From the NCBI GenBank assembly GCA_027008665.1, contig JALVEA010000344.1, positions 1-6,919 of the forward strand: a stretch of 6,919 nt of DNA, read 5' to 3'. The position numbers and the translations under genes are program-made. The notes under the pieces were generated by a model that had not been told where the DNA came from, did no database searches, and saw only the letters and a list, made by a program, of their open reading frames with translations. This stretch comes from Thiotrichaceae bacterium. GTDB taxonomy: Bacteria; Pseudomonadota; Gammaproteobacteria; Thiotrichales; Thiotrichaceae. Below are positions 1-5,646 of this stretch, piece by piece; position 1 is the first letter of the stretch, and each line of letters starts with the position of its first letter.

Positions 1-936
1 TGTTGCGTCAACAGGAGGAATGGCAATACAAACACCAGCGGAATAAATATTTTTGTAGGTTGGATTACGTTGATAGTCATCCACCATGACAAAACCACGT
101 GGATTACAAAGCCCTTCAACCTTAGTCACAACATCAACTCCAAAGAAGGAGGGAAGCATCATCGCAAGGTCAAATTCTATTTCGTGTTCTTTATGTAGTT
201 CACCCTTAGAATTGAGTTCGCTAACGAACATTTTGCCTTCTTCAACTTTAGTGGTTTTAGCATTTACAATCCATTTAATATGTTGCATACGCAATTTAGA
301 TTCTAACATGCCTTTAGAGTCACCAACGCCGCCTAGACCAAGGTGACCGACATAAGGCTCCGAAGTAACTAATGTGATATGGAATTTATCACGAATTTTG
401 CGTTTACGTAGATCTGTATCGACGATCATGGCAAACTCATACGCAGGACCAAAACAGCTTGCAAAGGGCATTGCGCCAACAACAATATGACCACTGCCTT
501 TTTCAATTTGCTTTTTATAGTCTTCGTAAAATGCTTCAGCATGATCTACAGTACAAACAGAATGGGTATGCCCACCATGAGGTCCGCTGCCTTCCACTTC
601 ATCAAAGTGAAGTTTAGGGCCCGTTGTGATGACAAGATAGTCATAAGCGATGGTATCGCCATTTTTCATTTCTAGCTTATTATTTTTTGCATCGATTTTT
701 TCACAGCGATCAGCAACAAAGTTGATACCTTTACGTGAAACGTATTTTTCAATACCAAAAGTAATATCATTACGACCTCTCCATCCTACGCCAACCCAAG
801 GATTTGAAGGTGTAAACTGGAAGTAATCACGCTCATTGATAAGCGTAATTTCATGTTCTTTCCCCAATTCATCTCTTAATTCGTATGCTGCTGGCATTCC
901 GCCCGTTCCAGCACCTAGTACTACGATATGAGCCAT
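1..936 (-). CDS. sqr: Sulfide:quinone oxidoreductase, type I-like (partial, C-terminus beyond left edge)
   Basis: FAD-dependent enzyme that oxidises sulfide to sulfur or polysulfide and passes electrons to the membrane quinone pool. I translated the minus strand: 312 codons are open to the window edge. Residues 1-20 form a Rossmann FAD-binding start (GAGTGGMPAAYEL, 8-20), and TTGPK (104-108) is the second dinucleotide-fold signature. Two cysteines sit in family contexts: Cys128 (SVCTVDHAEA) and Cys161 (ASCFGPAYEFA). They match the redox cysteines Cys128 and Cys160 of the Acidithiobacillus ferrooxidans enzyme, which this protein resembles along its whole visible length (from memory). The third redox cysteine, near 356, and the membrane-anchoring C-terminus would lie outside the window. 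There is no signal peptide, which argues against the periplasmic flavocytochrome c sulfide dehydrogenase flavoprotein. The start is ATG 934-936, 9 bases after GGAG. An in-frame ATG at 949-951 would begin before that ribosome site and is disfavoured. Its neighbour cca is divergent and functionally unrelated. Confidence 0.93.
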   Translation of the reverse strand, partial: MAHIVVLGAGTGGMPAAYELRDELGKEHEITLINERDYFQFTPSNPWVGVGWRGRNDITFGIEKYVSRKGINFVADRCEKIDAKNNKLEMKNGDTIAYDYLVITTGPKLHFDEVEGSGPHGGHTHSVCTVDHAEAFYEDYKKQIEKGSGHIVVGAMPFASCFGPAYEFAMIVDTDLRKRKIRDKFHITLVTSEPYVGHLGLGGVGDSKGMLESKLRMQHIKWIVNAKTTKVEEGKMFVSELNSKGELHKEHEIEFDLAMMLPSFFGVDVVTKVEGLCNPRGFVMVDDYQRNPTYKNIYSAGVCIAIPPVDAT

Positions 937-945
937 TTTCGACCA

Positions 946-949
946 CTCC
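946..949 (-). promoter_or_regulatory. Ribosome binding site of sqr
   Basis: On the minus strand GGAG lies 9 bases before the ATG at 934-936. It decides between two in-frame ATGs 15 bases apart. The upstream one (949-951) begins at the ribosome site itself and has no site of its own, so the start that gives MAHIVVLGAG is preferred. Confidence 0.6.
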
Positions 950-1004
950 ATTTTCTGATTGTTAAAAAATCAACCTGTTTTTTTAGCGACAAGTTTTAAA
1001 TTGA

Positions 1005-1010
1005 ATTATA
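1005..1010 (-). promoter_or_regulatory. Possible -10 element for sqr
   Basis: Perfect TATAAT on the minus strand, about 70 bases before the sqr ATG. No recognisable -35 lies 16-18 bases upstream; TTGTAT is only 9 bases away. The surrounding DNA is very AT-rich, so this could be chance. Confidence 0.25.
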
Positions 1011-1067
1011 TTGTTTTTTATACAAGTATCCGATAACACCATAAAAACGACCGTTCGTCAATAAAAA

Positions 1068-1088
1068 GCCATAAAATAATAATATGGC
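1068..1088. repeat. Inverted repeat GCCATA / TATGGC
   Basis: Perfect 6-base arms, GCCATA at 1068-1073 and TATGGC at 1083-1088, flank a 9-base A/T spacer. The position between divergent genes fits an operator for a dimeric regulator or a small hairpin. No known operator consensus is recognised. Confidence 0.35.
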
Positions 1089-1230
1089 AACGTTCTTATT
1101 TTTATGACAAATTATTAGTATTTTTTTGTAAAATAATTTCGTTTTCTATTGAAATACTTGATTTGGCATTATAAATTCTGGATTCTTTATTTTATACTAA
1201 AATTCTCAAAGTTTGGATCCCATAAGATCT

Positions 1231-1244
1231 CTCTATCAATAGAG
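1231..1244. repeat. Small hairpin in the cca leader
   Basis: CTCTA (1231-1235) and TAGAG (1240-1244) pair around a TCAA tetraloop, about 40 bases before the cca ATG. It overlaps the -10 part of the sigma-E-like element on the opposite strand. It is too short to call a terminator and has no T-run next to it on the plus strand. Confidence 0.3.
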
Positions 1245-1266
1245 GTGTTCTTTGGCTTGAAGTTCC
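1239..1266 (-). promoter_or_regulatory. Candidate sigma-E-type promoter directed towards sqr
   Basis: On the minus strand GGAACTT (plus 1260-1266) is a full match to the -35 consensus of sigma-E/AlgU promoters. After a 16-base spacer comes TCTAT (plus 1239-1243), close to the TCTAA/TCTGA -10. Transcription would start near 1232 and give a leader of about 300 bases before sqr. The alternative is chance occurrence; the element lies 20-47 bases before the cca ATG on the opposite strand. Confidence 0.35.
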
Positions 1267-1285
1267 TTGTAATTGGTCAATAATA

Positions 1286-2524
1286 ATGAAAATTTTTCTT
1301 GTGGGTGGGGCGGTGAGAGATCGCTTATTAGGATTAGCAGTAAAAGATAATGATTGGGTTGTCACAGGCGCGAGTCCTGAAAAAATGCTGGATGCAGGAT
1401 TTAAACCTGTTGGAAAGGATTTTCCTGTGTTTCTACATCCTAAAACAGGTGAAGAATATGCTTTAGCACGCACCGAACGCAAATCAGGGAAAGGTTATAA
1501 TGGTTTTCATTTTCATGCGGATGAAAATGTGACCTTAGAACAAGATTTACAACGTCGTGACCTCACTATCAATGCACTCGCTGAAGATGAGAAGGGAGAG
1601 CTTATTGATACAGTGGGAGGTGAAAAGGATTTAAAATTGCGTTTATTACGTCATGTATCACCTGCTTTTTCTGAAGATCCTGTGCGTATTTTAAGAGTTG
1701 CTCGTTTTTTAGCACGTTTTGCCTGTTTAGGTTTTCGTATTGCTGATGAAACCTTGCAAATGATGAAAGTAATGGTTGAGGCAGGGGAGGTTGATGCTTT
1801 AGTCCCTGAAAGGGTATGGCAAGAAACCAGTCGAGCATTAGTAGAACCGAATCCTGAAAAATTTATCGAAGCATTGCATGACTGTGGCGCTTTAAAGATT
1901 TTATTTCCTGAGATTGAGCGTTTATTTGGTATTCCTCAACCTGAGCAACATCATCCTGAAATAGACTCAGGAATACATACCTTATTAGTTTTACAGCAAG
2001 CTTGTTTACTCAGTTCTGAACCAGAAGTACGTTTTGCAGCACTAACGCATGATTTAGGCAAAGGAACAACGGATAAAGAAATTTTGCCACATCATTACGG
2101 GCATGAGGAACGTGGTTATCATTTAGTGAACGTTTTATGTGATCGCTATAAAGCACCTAAGGCATATAAACAATTAGCACAAATTAGCACTCGATATCAC
2201 ACTCATGTGCATAGAGCTTTTGAAGAAAAGCCAAAAACGCTATTGAAAGTGTTGGAATTAACCGACGCTTTTCGGCGACCTGAACGGTTTGAACAGTTCT
2301 TATTAGTTTGCACGGCGGACAGTCGCGGACGACCCACTTATGAGAATAACTCTTATTCACAGGCTGATTTTTTTAGATTATTATTGAAAAAAGTATCAAA
2401 GATTGATGTGAAAGAGATTGTAGCGGCTGGTTTTAAAGGGAGTGCCATTGCTGAACAACTACATCAGAAAAGACTGAGGGTTGCAAAGAAATATCAACTA
2501 AGATGCAAACCTCAAAGCAATTAA
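1286..2524 (+). CDS. cca: Multifunctional CCA tRNA nucleotidyltransferase (with HD phosphohydrolase domain)
   Basis: Adds or repairs the 3' CCA of tRNAs in the cytoplasm without a nucleic acid template. At 412 residues it has the same length as Escherichia coli Cca, which it matches throughout by recall. The class II nucleotidyltransferase head shows GGAVRD (7-12), the metal-binding DND (Asp21 and Asp23), the RRD nucleotide-recognition motif (90-92) and EDPVRILRVARF (130-141). The C-terminal HD domain has HPEIDSGIH (223-231) and the HD pair in THDLGKG (His255, Asp256). In E. coli this domain gives 2',3'-cyclic phosphodiesterase, 2'-nucleotidase and phosphatase activities. The ATG start matches the family N-terminus (MKIFLVGGAVRD), but no good Shine-Dalgarno precedes it. 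Its last 27 bases overlap the end of convergent rseC. Nothing is truncated. Confidence 0.97.
   Translation: MKIFLVGGAVRDRLLGLAVKDNDWVVTGASPEKMLDAGFKPVGKDFPVFLHPKTGEEYALARTERKSGKGYNGFHFHADENVTLEQDLQRRDLTINALAEDEKGELIDTVGGEKDLKLRLLRHVSPAFSEDPVRILRVARFLARFACLGFRIADETLQMMKVMVEAGEVDALVPERVWQETSRALVEPNPEKFIEALHDCGALKILFPEIERLFGIPQPEQHHPEIDSGIHTLLVLQQACLLSSEPEVRFAALTHDLGKGTTDKEILPHHYGHEERGYHLVNVLCDRYKAPKAYKQLAQISTRYHTHVHRAFEEKPKTLLKVLELTDAFRRPERFEQFLLVCTADSRGRPTYENNSYSQADFFRLLLKKVSKIDVKEIVAAGFKGSAIAEQLHQKRLRVAKKYQLRCKPQSN
2475..2514. terminator. Possible terminator hairpin across the rseC stop and cca 3' end
   Basis: TGAGGGTTGCA (2475-2485) and TGCAAACCTCA (2504-2514) form an 11-position stem with one G-A mismatch around an 18-base loop. 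The loop contains the rseC stop codon (2498-2500). Read on the minus strand, the stem is followed by GTCTTTTCT, a modest U-rich tail, so it may end the rpoE-rseABC transcript. On the plus strand no T-run follows. It lies inside the cca coding sequence, so its symmetry could be accidental. Confidence 0.35.
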
Positions 2525-2932
2525 CGCTAAATGAGATTTGATTAAGGATGAAGTGGCTATCTTTTTACTGATCAAGAAACCTAATATTAACCCTGCTAGT
2601 CCAATGATAATACTGCCTATTTCTGCAAAGAATTGATCACCTATAAGTGCAAAAATAAATAGGCAAAAAATAGGCAGAAGATAGATAAGAGCAGAGCCTA
2701 ATAATAAGCCTTGGGGATAAATACCAATAACGACAAGGTCATTGACTTTAGCATTGATGTTATTGTCTACACGAACAGACTTTGTTTGCTGTCCTTGTAA
2801 TAGGGTGGTTAATAAATTGCTTGAACAATTAGCTGCAGATTGACAGCTTGCACAAGCCCCGCCTGTACTAGCAGGGCTTACCCAAATATAGTTACCTTCT
2901 ATGCGCTCAACAAGTCCTGTTTCTTCAATCAT
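2498..2932 (-). CDS. rseC: RseC/MucC family membrane protein (SoxR-reducing system / sigma-E operon)
   Basis: Small inner-membrane protein, 144 residues, slightly shorter than the roughly 150-160 usual for the family. The N-terminal cytoplasmic part carries the cysteine cluster typical of RseC: Cys27, Cys30 and Cys36 in GACASCQSAANC. Two hydrophobic helices follow at about 76-98 and 103-122, then a short polar tail. Relatives help keep SoxR reduced and, in some species, modulate sigma-E; the exact role here is inferred from family and position. It is the last gene of the rpoE operon. Its ATG comes one base after the rseB stop and lacks a clear Shine-Dalgarno, so translation is probably coupled to rseB. 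Its 3' end overlaps convergent cca by 27 bases. No mucD/degP-like gene follows, unlike the Pseudomonas operon. Confidence 0.92.
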   Translation of the reverse strand: MIEETGLVERIEGNYIWVSPASTGGACASCQSAANCSSNLLTTLLQGQQTKSVRVDNNINAKVNDLVVIGIYPQGLLLGSALIYLLPIFCLFIFALIGDQFFAEIGSIIIGLAGLILGFLISKKIATSSLIKSHLALIALRFAS

Positions 2933-2933
2933 T

Positions 2934-3848
2934 TTAATTGGCTTGATATTGAAGACTATTAAAAATATCTTTTAGGGTACTTTTAGGAACTGCACCGACT
3001 AATGTAATTGCAAAATTTTGTTTATAGTAAGTAACCACATTTAATGCGCCTGAACGTGTCGCTGTTTCTTTTGAGTCAGGTGTTTTTTTAGAGATGAAGA
3101 TGGAGACTGAGCTTAGTCCATCACTTAGAATATAATGCTCTGTTTCTGATTCACCTTTGTTTTTCTTTAGCATCGGGGCTTTGCGTAAGGTAAAGCCTTT
3201 TGGTGTTTCTTTTAGACTCCATTCTAGATTCTCAGTGGGTTTGCTATTTGATGATAATGATAAAGCGGGGCTTGAAATAAAATTAGCGCTCGTGGGTTGT
3301 TCAATAGGAGCAGAAATAGGATTAATGTCTTTGACTCGTTCACCATTATTTAATATCTCAACATCGGTAAACATAAACTGTTCAATGGGTTCATGACTTT
3401 TGTCAATAATTGTGTAGTCCAATAGTAAGGAGGTTTCGGTATCCACACAGTATTTTTGTAAATAGCGCATACGATCTTTCGGTCTTGCAATAACAAGCCG
3501 GCAAGGACGTGCGGCAACTTTTATTGTATTGCCTAAATCAAAGGAATATACCATTTGGGCTTGTCGCGTAAATTTAGGCAGTTTAGATAAAGAATAATTA
3601 GTAACGCGAGAATAAGGCGTACCGTCTTTATTGAGTCGCTCAACACGTTCAACTTCTTTTCCATTTTCTATTGTATGAGATACTTTTAAGGTAATAATAT
3701 CATCATCTTTAACATGAATTAAGGTGCCCTTATAACTCATTTGACTCAAAGATTGGGACATTTTACGTAATAAATTAAAGGCCTCATCATCCGCAAATGT
3801 TTGTAATGGTAAACAGCTAAAACATATAAGGGTTATTATTTTTTTCAT
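2934..3848 (-). CDS. rseB: RseB/MucB, periplasmic regulator of sigma-E
   Basis: Periplasmic protein that binds the outer part of RseA and shields it from proteolysis until envelope damage is sensed. In E. coli it also binds off-pathway lipopolysaccharide. The 304 residues begin with a Sec signal peptide (basic MKK, hydrophobic core, likely cut after QTFA at residue 19). The MucB/RseB N-terminal domain spans about 22-180, with SYKGTLIHVKDD (38-49) and a conserved-looking CRLVIARPKDRMRYL (116-130). A low-complexity Ser/Pro linker (about 180-206) leads to the C-terminal domain, with WSLKETPKGFTL (210-221) and ending in FNSLQ. Cys116 and Cys134 could form a disulfide in the periplasm (inference). 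It starts 83 bases after the rseA stop. The start ATG lies just downstream of a small GGTAT/ATACC inverted repeat (3851-3862). Confidence 0.94.
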   Translation of the reverse strand: MKKIITLICFSCLPLQTFADDEAFNLLRKMSQSLSQMSYKGTLIHVKDDDIITLKVSHTIENGKEVERVERLNKDGTPYSRVTNYSLSKLPKFTRQAQMVYSFDLGNTIKVAARPCRLVIARPKDRMRYLQKYCVDTETSLLLDYTIIDKSHEPIEQFMFTDVEILNNGERVKDINPISAPIEQPTSANFISSPALSLSSNSKPTENLEWSLKETPKGFTLRKAPMLKKNKGESETEHYILSDGLSSVSIFISKKTPDSKETATRSGALNVVTYYKQNFAITLVGAVPKSTLKDIFNSLQYQAN

Positions 3849-3931
3849 TTGGTATTTATACCGCTTTTAATAATGTTGCGTTACAGGTTGTTTTACAAAG
3901 ATTCTTAATAATAACAAATTTCTTAGTTTTA
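3849..3931. other. rseA-rseB spacer with small inverted repeat
   Basis: An 83-base AT-rich gap inside the operon. GGTAT (3851-3855) and ATACC (3858-3862) form a perfect 5-base inverted repeat immediately before the rseB ATG, where the ribosome site should be. No strong Shine-Dalgarno is visible. On the minus strand a weak TTGTAA / CATTAT pair with 17 bases between could be a minor internal promoter, but each hexamer matches only 4 of 6. Confidence 0.3.
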
Positions 3932-4489
3932 TTAATAAGTTGCATTATAACTAACAACACGAACGGATGGCATTAAGGGTGTTGTAGAGGCATATTGTGC
4001 ATGGCTATCGAGATAGCGTGTATAGCGTGCCTGTGTTTTTTTATCAGGATAATTATTGTAGGTATTAGCGACCCTTATTGGTGCTGATTCTAATGCTTGA
4101 TTGGAGGCAATAGGCGGATTAGGGTTGCTTGTCAACAGAGGAGTTTGCATACCTATAACGGCGATAGCAGCAACAGAGGCTGCCACCGCAAAGCCTGCAA
4201 CAGGGCGAACCCATGTCGGTCTGCTATTGTTGATCTTTTTCTTATTTATTTGTACTTGAGAATATTCTGGTTCGGCATCAATTTTATCGTGAATACCTTC
4301 AAGGAAGCTTGGTGTTGCAATGCTAGCTTGTTTTTCATCTCGCATTGTTTCGCCAATTAATGCGTAACAGGCTAAAGATGCCTGTAAATCATTATCTTTT
4401 TCCAACTCATCTAATAGTCGTCTTTGTTCAAAATCGCCTGCTTCTCCATCGAGTACTGCGGAAAGATGCTCTGTTATGGTTGTTGACAT
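3932..4489 (-). CDS. rseA: RseA/MucA, anti-sigma-E factor
   Basis: Single-pass inner-membrane protein that holds RpoE inactive through its cytoplasmic N-terminus and is cut by regulated proteolysis under envelope stress. With the ATG at 4487-4489 it has 185 residues. The anti-sigma domain is at about 5-75, with the signature LSAVLDGEAGDFEQRRLLDE (9-28) and YALIGETMRDE. A basic stretch KKKINNSR (83-90) precedes the transmembrane helix at about 95-115. A Pro/Asn-rich periplasmic tail of about 68 residues ends in SVRVVSYNATY, resembling MucA-type tails. A GTG nine bases upstream (4496-4498) is also in frame. AAGGG lies 8 bases from the ATG but only one base from the GTG, so the ATG is preferred. 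It starts 60 bases after rpoE. The tail is shorter than in E. coli RseA (216 residues) and close to Pseudomonas MucA (194). Confidence 0.92.
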   Translation of the reverse strand: MSTTITEHLSAVLDGEAGDFEQRRLLDELEKDNDLQASLACYALIGETMRDEKQASIATPSFLEGIHDKIDAEPEYSQVQINKKKINNSRPTWVRPVAGFAVAASVAAIAVIGMQTPLLTSNPNPPIASNQALESAPIRVANTYNNYPDKKTQARYTRYLDSHAQYASTTPLMPSVRVVSYNATY

Positions 4490-4497
4490 ATTGCCCA

Positions 4498-4506
4498 CCC
4501 TTAAAT
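4498..4506 (-). promoter_or_regulatory. Ribosome binding site deciding the rseA start
   Basis: On the minus strand AAGGG is followed by 8 bases and then ATG (4487-4489). The in-frame GTG at 4496-4498 is only one base downstream of AAGGG and cannot use it, so translation very probably begins at MSTTITEHL. Confidence 0.6.
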
Positions 4507-4549
4507 TTTATAACTAGTTAATATTACTATTGATATTTAATTTTTGATT

Positions 4550-5125
4550 TTATCTGAGTAATGGTTTTAATTCTCTCTCGATTGCTTCTCTTGCTCTAAA
4601 AATACGAGAACGTACCGTGCCAATAGGACAATCCATTGTGATTGCAATATCCTCATAACTCAAGCCCTCCAGCTCTCGTAGAGTAATTGCTGTCCGCAAA
4701 TCTTCTGGAAGCGAATCAATGGCCGCCATAATGGTGCGATGAATTTCTTCCTTTAGTGTTTCATGCTCTGGTGAATCAATATGTCGTAGGCCGTCTGCGC
4801 CCTCATATTGCTCTGCCTCTTGAGCATCGATATCTGTCGCTGGCATTCGACGTGATTTTGATACCAAGTGATTCTTTGCGGTATTAATCGCAATGCGATA
4901 CAGCCACGTATAAAAAGCACTATCACCACGGAAATTTTTCAAGCCACGATAGGCTTTAATAAAGGCCTCTTGTGCCACATCCATTGACAAGTCCTGATCA
5001 TGCATATAGCGGTTCACTAGATTAATGACCTTCTGTTGATATTTTAACACCAAAATATCAAAAGCCTTTTTATCACCTGCTTGAACACGTCTAACCAGTT
5101 CTAAATCTGTTTGTTTTACGCCCAT
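4550..5125 (-). CDS. rpoE: RNA polymerase sigma factor RpoE (AlgU-type ECF sigma factor)
   Basis: Extracytoplasmic-function sigma factor that directs RNA polymerase to envelope-stress promoters. The 191 residues equal the length of E. coli RpoE. Region 2 covers about 24-90, with DVAQEAFIKAYRGL (49-62) and the promoter -10-recognising FRGDSAFYTWLYRIA (65-79). A variable acidic linker (about 98-125) follows. Region 4 covers about 132-187, with LPEDLRTAITLRE (139-151), then the helix-turn-helix LSYEDIAITMDCPIGTVRSR (155-174) that reads the -35. The start ATG (5123-5125) is preceded by GAGGAGT at 9 bases. First gene of rpoE-rseA-rseB-rseC, divergent from nadB. GGAACT elements upstream suggest autoregulation. 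Nothing appears broken or unusual. Confidence 0.97.
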   Translation of the reverse strand: MGVKQTDLELVRRVQAGDKKAFDILVLKYQQKVINLVNRYMHDQDLSMDVAQEAFIKAYRGLKNFRGDSAFYTWLYRIAINTAKNHLVSKSRRMPATDIDAQEAEQYEGADGLRHIDSPEHETLKEEIHRTIMAAIDSLPEDLRTAITLRELEGLSYEDIAITMDCPIGTVRSRIFRAREAIERELKPLLR

Positions 5126-5134
5126 ATGGGCTTA

Positions 5135-5141
5135 ACTCCTC
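5135..5141 (-). promoter_or_regulatory. Strong ribosome binding site of rpoE
   Basis: GAGGAGT on the minus strand, 9 bases before the rpoE ATG. It is the strongest Shine-Dalgarno sequence in the window and fixes the start at MGVKQTD. Confidence 0.7.
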
Positions 5142-5154
5142 GGTGGGTTTGTCA

Positions 5155-5183
5155 TTTATAGAATGATATTCCACCTAATACAA
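5155..5183 (-). promoter_or_regulatory. Candidate vegetative (sigma-70-type) promoter of rpoE
   Basis: On the minus strand TTGTAT (plus 5178-5183), a 17-base spacer, then TATAAA (plus 5155-5160). The -10 matches 5 of 6 and the spacing is ideal, but the -35 matches only about half. It predicts a start near 5148 and a leader of about 23 bases that includes the ribosome site. Confidence 0.4.
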
Positions 5184-5201
5184 AACAAAATTACTTATAA
5201 A

Positions 5202-5208
5202 AAGTTCC
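5202..5208 (-). promoter_or_regulatory. Sigma-E-like -35 element (GGAACTT) upstream of rpoE
   Basis: Full match to the sigma-E/AlgU -35 consensus on the rpoE-coding strand, 77 bases before the start codon. Sixteen bases further on the sequence is TTTTG, a poor fit to the TCTGA/TCAAA -10, so this is either a weak autoregulatory promoter or only half a site. Confidence 0.35.
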
Positions 5209-5286
5209 AATTCGTTGTAAAAACACCACGTAAAGTACCTTATTATAAGCAAACCATCAAAGGAATAAACCAAACAGGTTATATTC

Positions 5287-5313
5287 TTCGACCATGAAAG
5301 TGCTAATAGTTCC
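5287..5313 (-). promoter_or_regulatory. Second candidate sigma-E-type promoter upstream of rpoE
   Basis: GGAACTA (plus 5307-5313), a 15-base spacer, then TCGAA (plus 5287-5291) on the rpoE strand. The -35 matches 6 of 7 and the -10 matches 4 of 5 of the TCAAA form. The expected start is near 5280, giving a leader of about 155 bases. Position upstream of rpoE fits autoregulation. Confidence 0.35.
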
Positions 5314-5436
5314 TTATTGCTGGCACATTAACCAGTATTTCAAGCTACCGTCAGTCTGATTGGTAATAATGCCACTTTTAAAATGATGAAAGCGAGATTG
5401 TTATGAAGGGGGGTAGTTTTTTTCACTTTAGACGGC

Positions 5437-5463
5437 GTAAGTATTTTTTCCAAGAATACTTGC
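5437..5463. repeat. 12-bp hairpin in the rpoE-nadB intergenic region
   Basis: Arms 5437-5448 and 5452-5463 pair over 12 positions, two of them G-T, around a three-base TCC loop. The core is AAGTATT / AATACTT. No T-run follows on either strand, so it does not look like an intrinsic terminator. It could be an operator, or part of a small RNA or an mRNA leader. Confidence 0.4.
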
Positions 5464-5627
5464 ACAGTCTTACTTGCTAGGGAACTGACAGCTCATTATA
5501 GAATATAGTTGTCATAGGTCAAATAATGAGTGCGTCTTCTTGTCTATTTGGTATGAGCGGATGCCTCAAACTTATTTTATGCTTAAAGTTTAAACGGATA
5601 AGTGCCATAATGAAAAACGACAAACGG

Positions 5628-5646
5628 TATAATTTTATTTTATAAT
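5628..5646 (+). promoter_or_regulatory. Candidate -10 elements of nadB
   Basis: Two perfect TATAAT hexamers, at 5628-5633 and 5641-5646, precede the nadB ATG. The second has ACGACA (5617-5622) 18 bases upstream, matching four of six of TTGACA, but would leave a leader of only about 6 bases. The first gives a leader of about 20 bases but lacks a good -35. No strong ribosome site precedes the ATG. Confidence 0.35.

Larger units (their letters stand above)
937..1285. other. Divergent intergenic region between sqr and cca
   Basis: A 349-base AT-rich stretch without a convincing gene. It must hold the promoters of both sqr (minus) and cca (plus). It contains a -10-like TATAAT on the minus strand (plus bases 1005-1010) with no good -35 at the usual distance. 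It also has the inverted repeat at 1068-1088, a small palindrome ACGACCGTTCGT at 1047-1058, a hairpin at 1231-1244, and a sigma-E-like element at 1239-1266. For cca, a weak TTGAAA (1149-1154) / TATAAA (1170-1175) pair has only a 15-base spacer. No strong ribosome site precedes the cca ATG. Confidence 0.7.

Noticed and set aside
86..346. Open frame of 86 codons on the plus strand
   Set aside because: Lies antisense inside sqr, whose minus-strand translation is clearly a conserved flavoprotein; the plus product resembles nothing and is serine/leucine-rich shadow sequence.
487..675. Open frame of 62 codons on the plus strand
   Set aside because: Antisense to sqr; no ribosome site or recognisable domain.
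1192..1482. Open frame of 96 codons on the minus strand
   Set aside because: Two thirds of it is antisense to the conserved start of cca; no family resemblance.
1602..1838. Open frame of 78 codons on the minus strand
   Set aside because: Entirely antisense to cca, with no supporting ribosome site or domain.
3157..3396. Open frame of 79 codons on the plus strand
   Set aside because: Antisense to rseB, which is a full-length conserved gene.
4097..4360. Open frame of 87 codons on the plus strand
   Set aside because: Antisense to rseA; its composition reflects the reverse complement of the RseA membrane helix.
4511..4520. Perfect 10-base palindrome TAACTAGTTA between rpoE and rseA
   Set aside because: Short and A/T-dominated, without a T-run or known operator match; expected often in such AT-rich DNA.
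5294..5359. 21-codon frame beginning MKVLIVPYCW on the plus strand
   Set aside because: No Shine-Dalgarno, very short, overlaps the candidate rpoE promoter on the other strand; more likely chance.
5403..5480. 25-codon basic/aromatic frame on the plus strand
   Set aside because: No clear ribosome site; its composition comes from T-rich runs and the 12-bp hairpin it spans.
5481..5487. GGAACTG on the plus strand as a sigma-E promoter for nadB
   Set aside because: No TCTGA- or TCAAA-like -10 is present 15-17 bases downstream, and nadB is not a usual envelope-stress gene.
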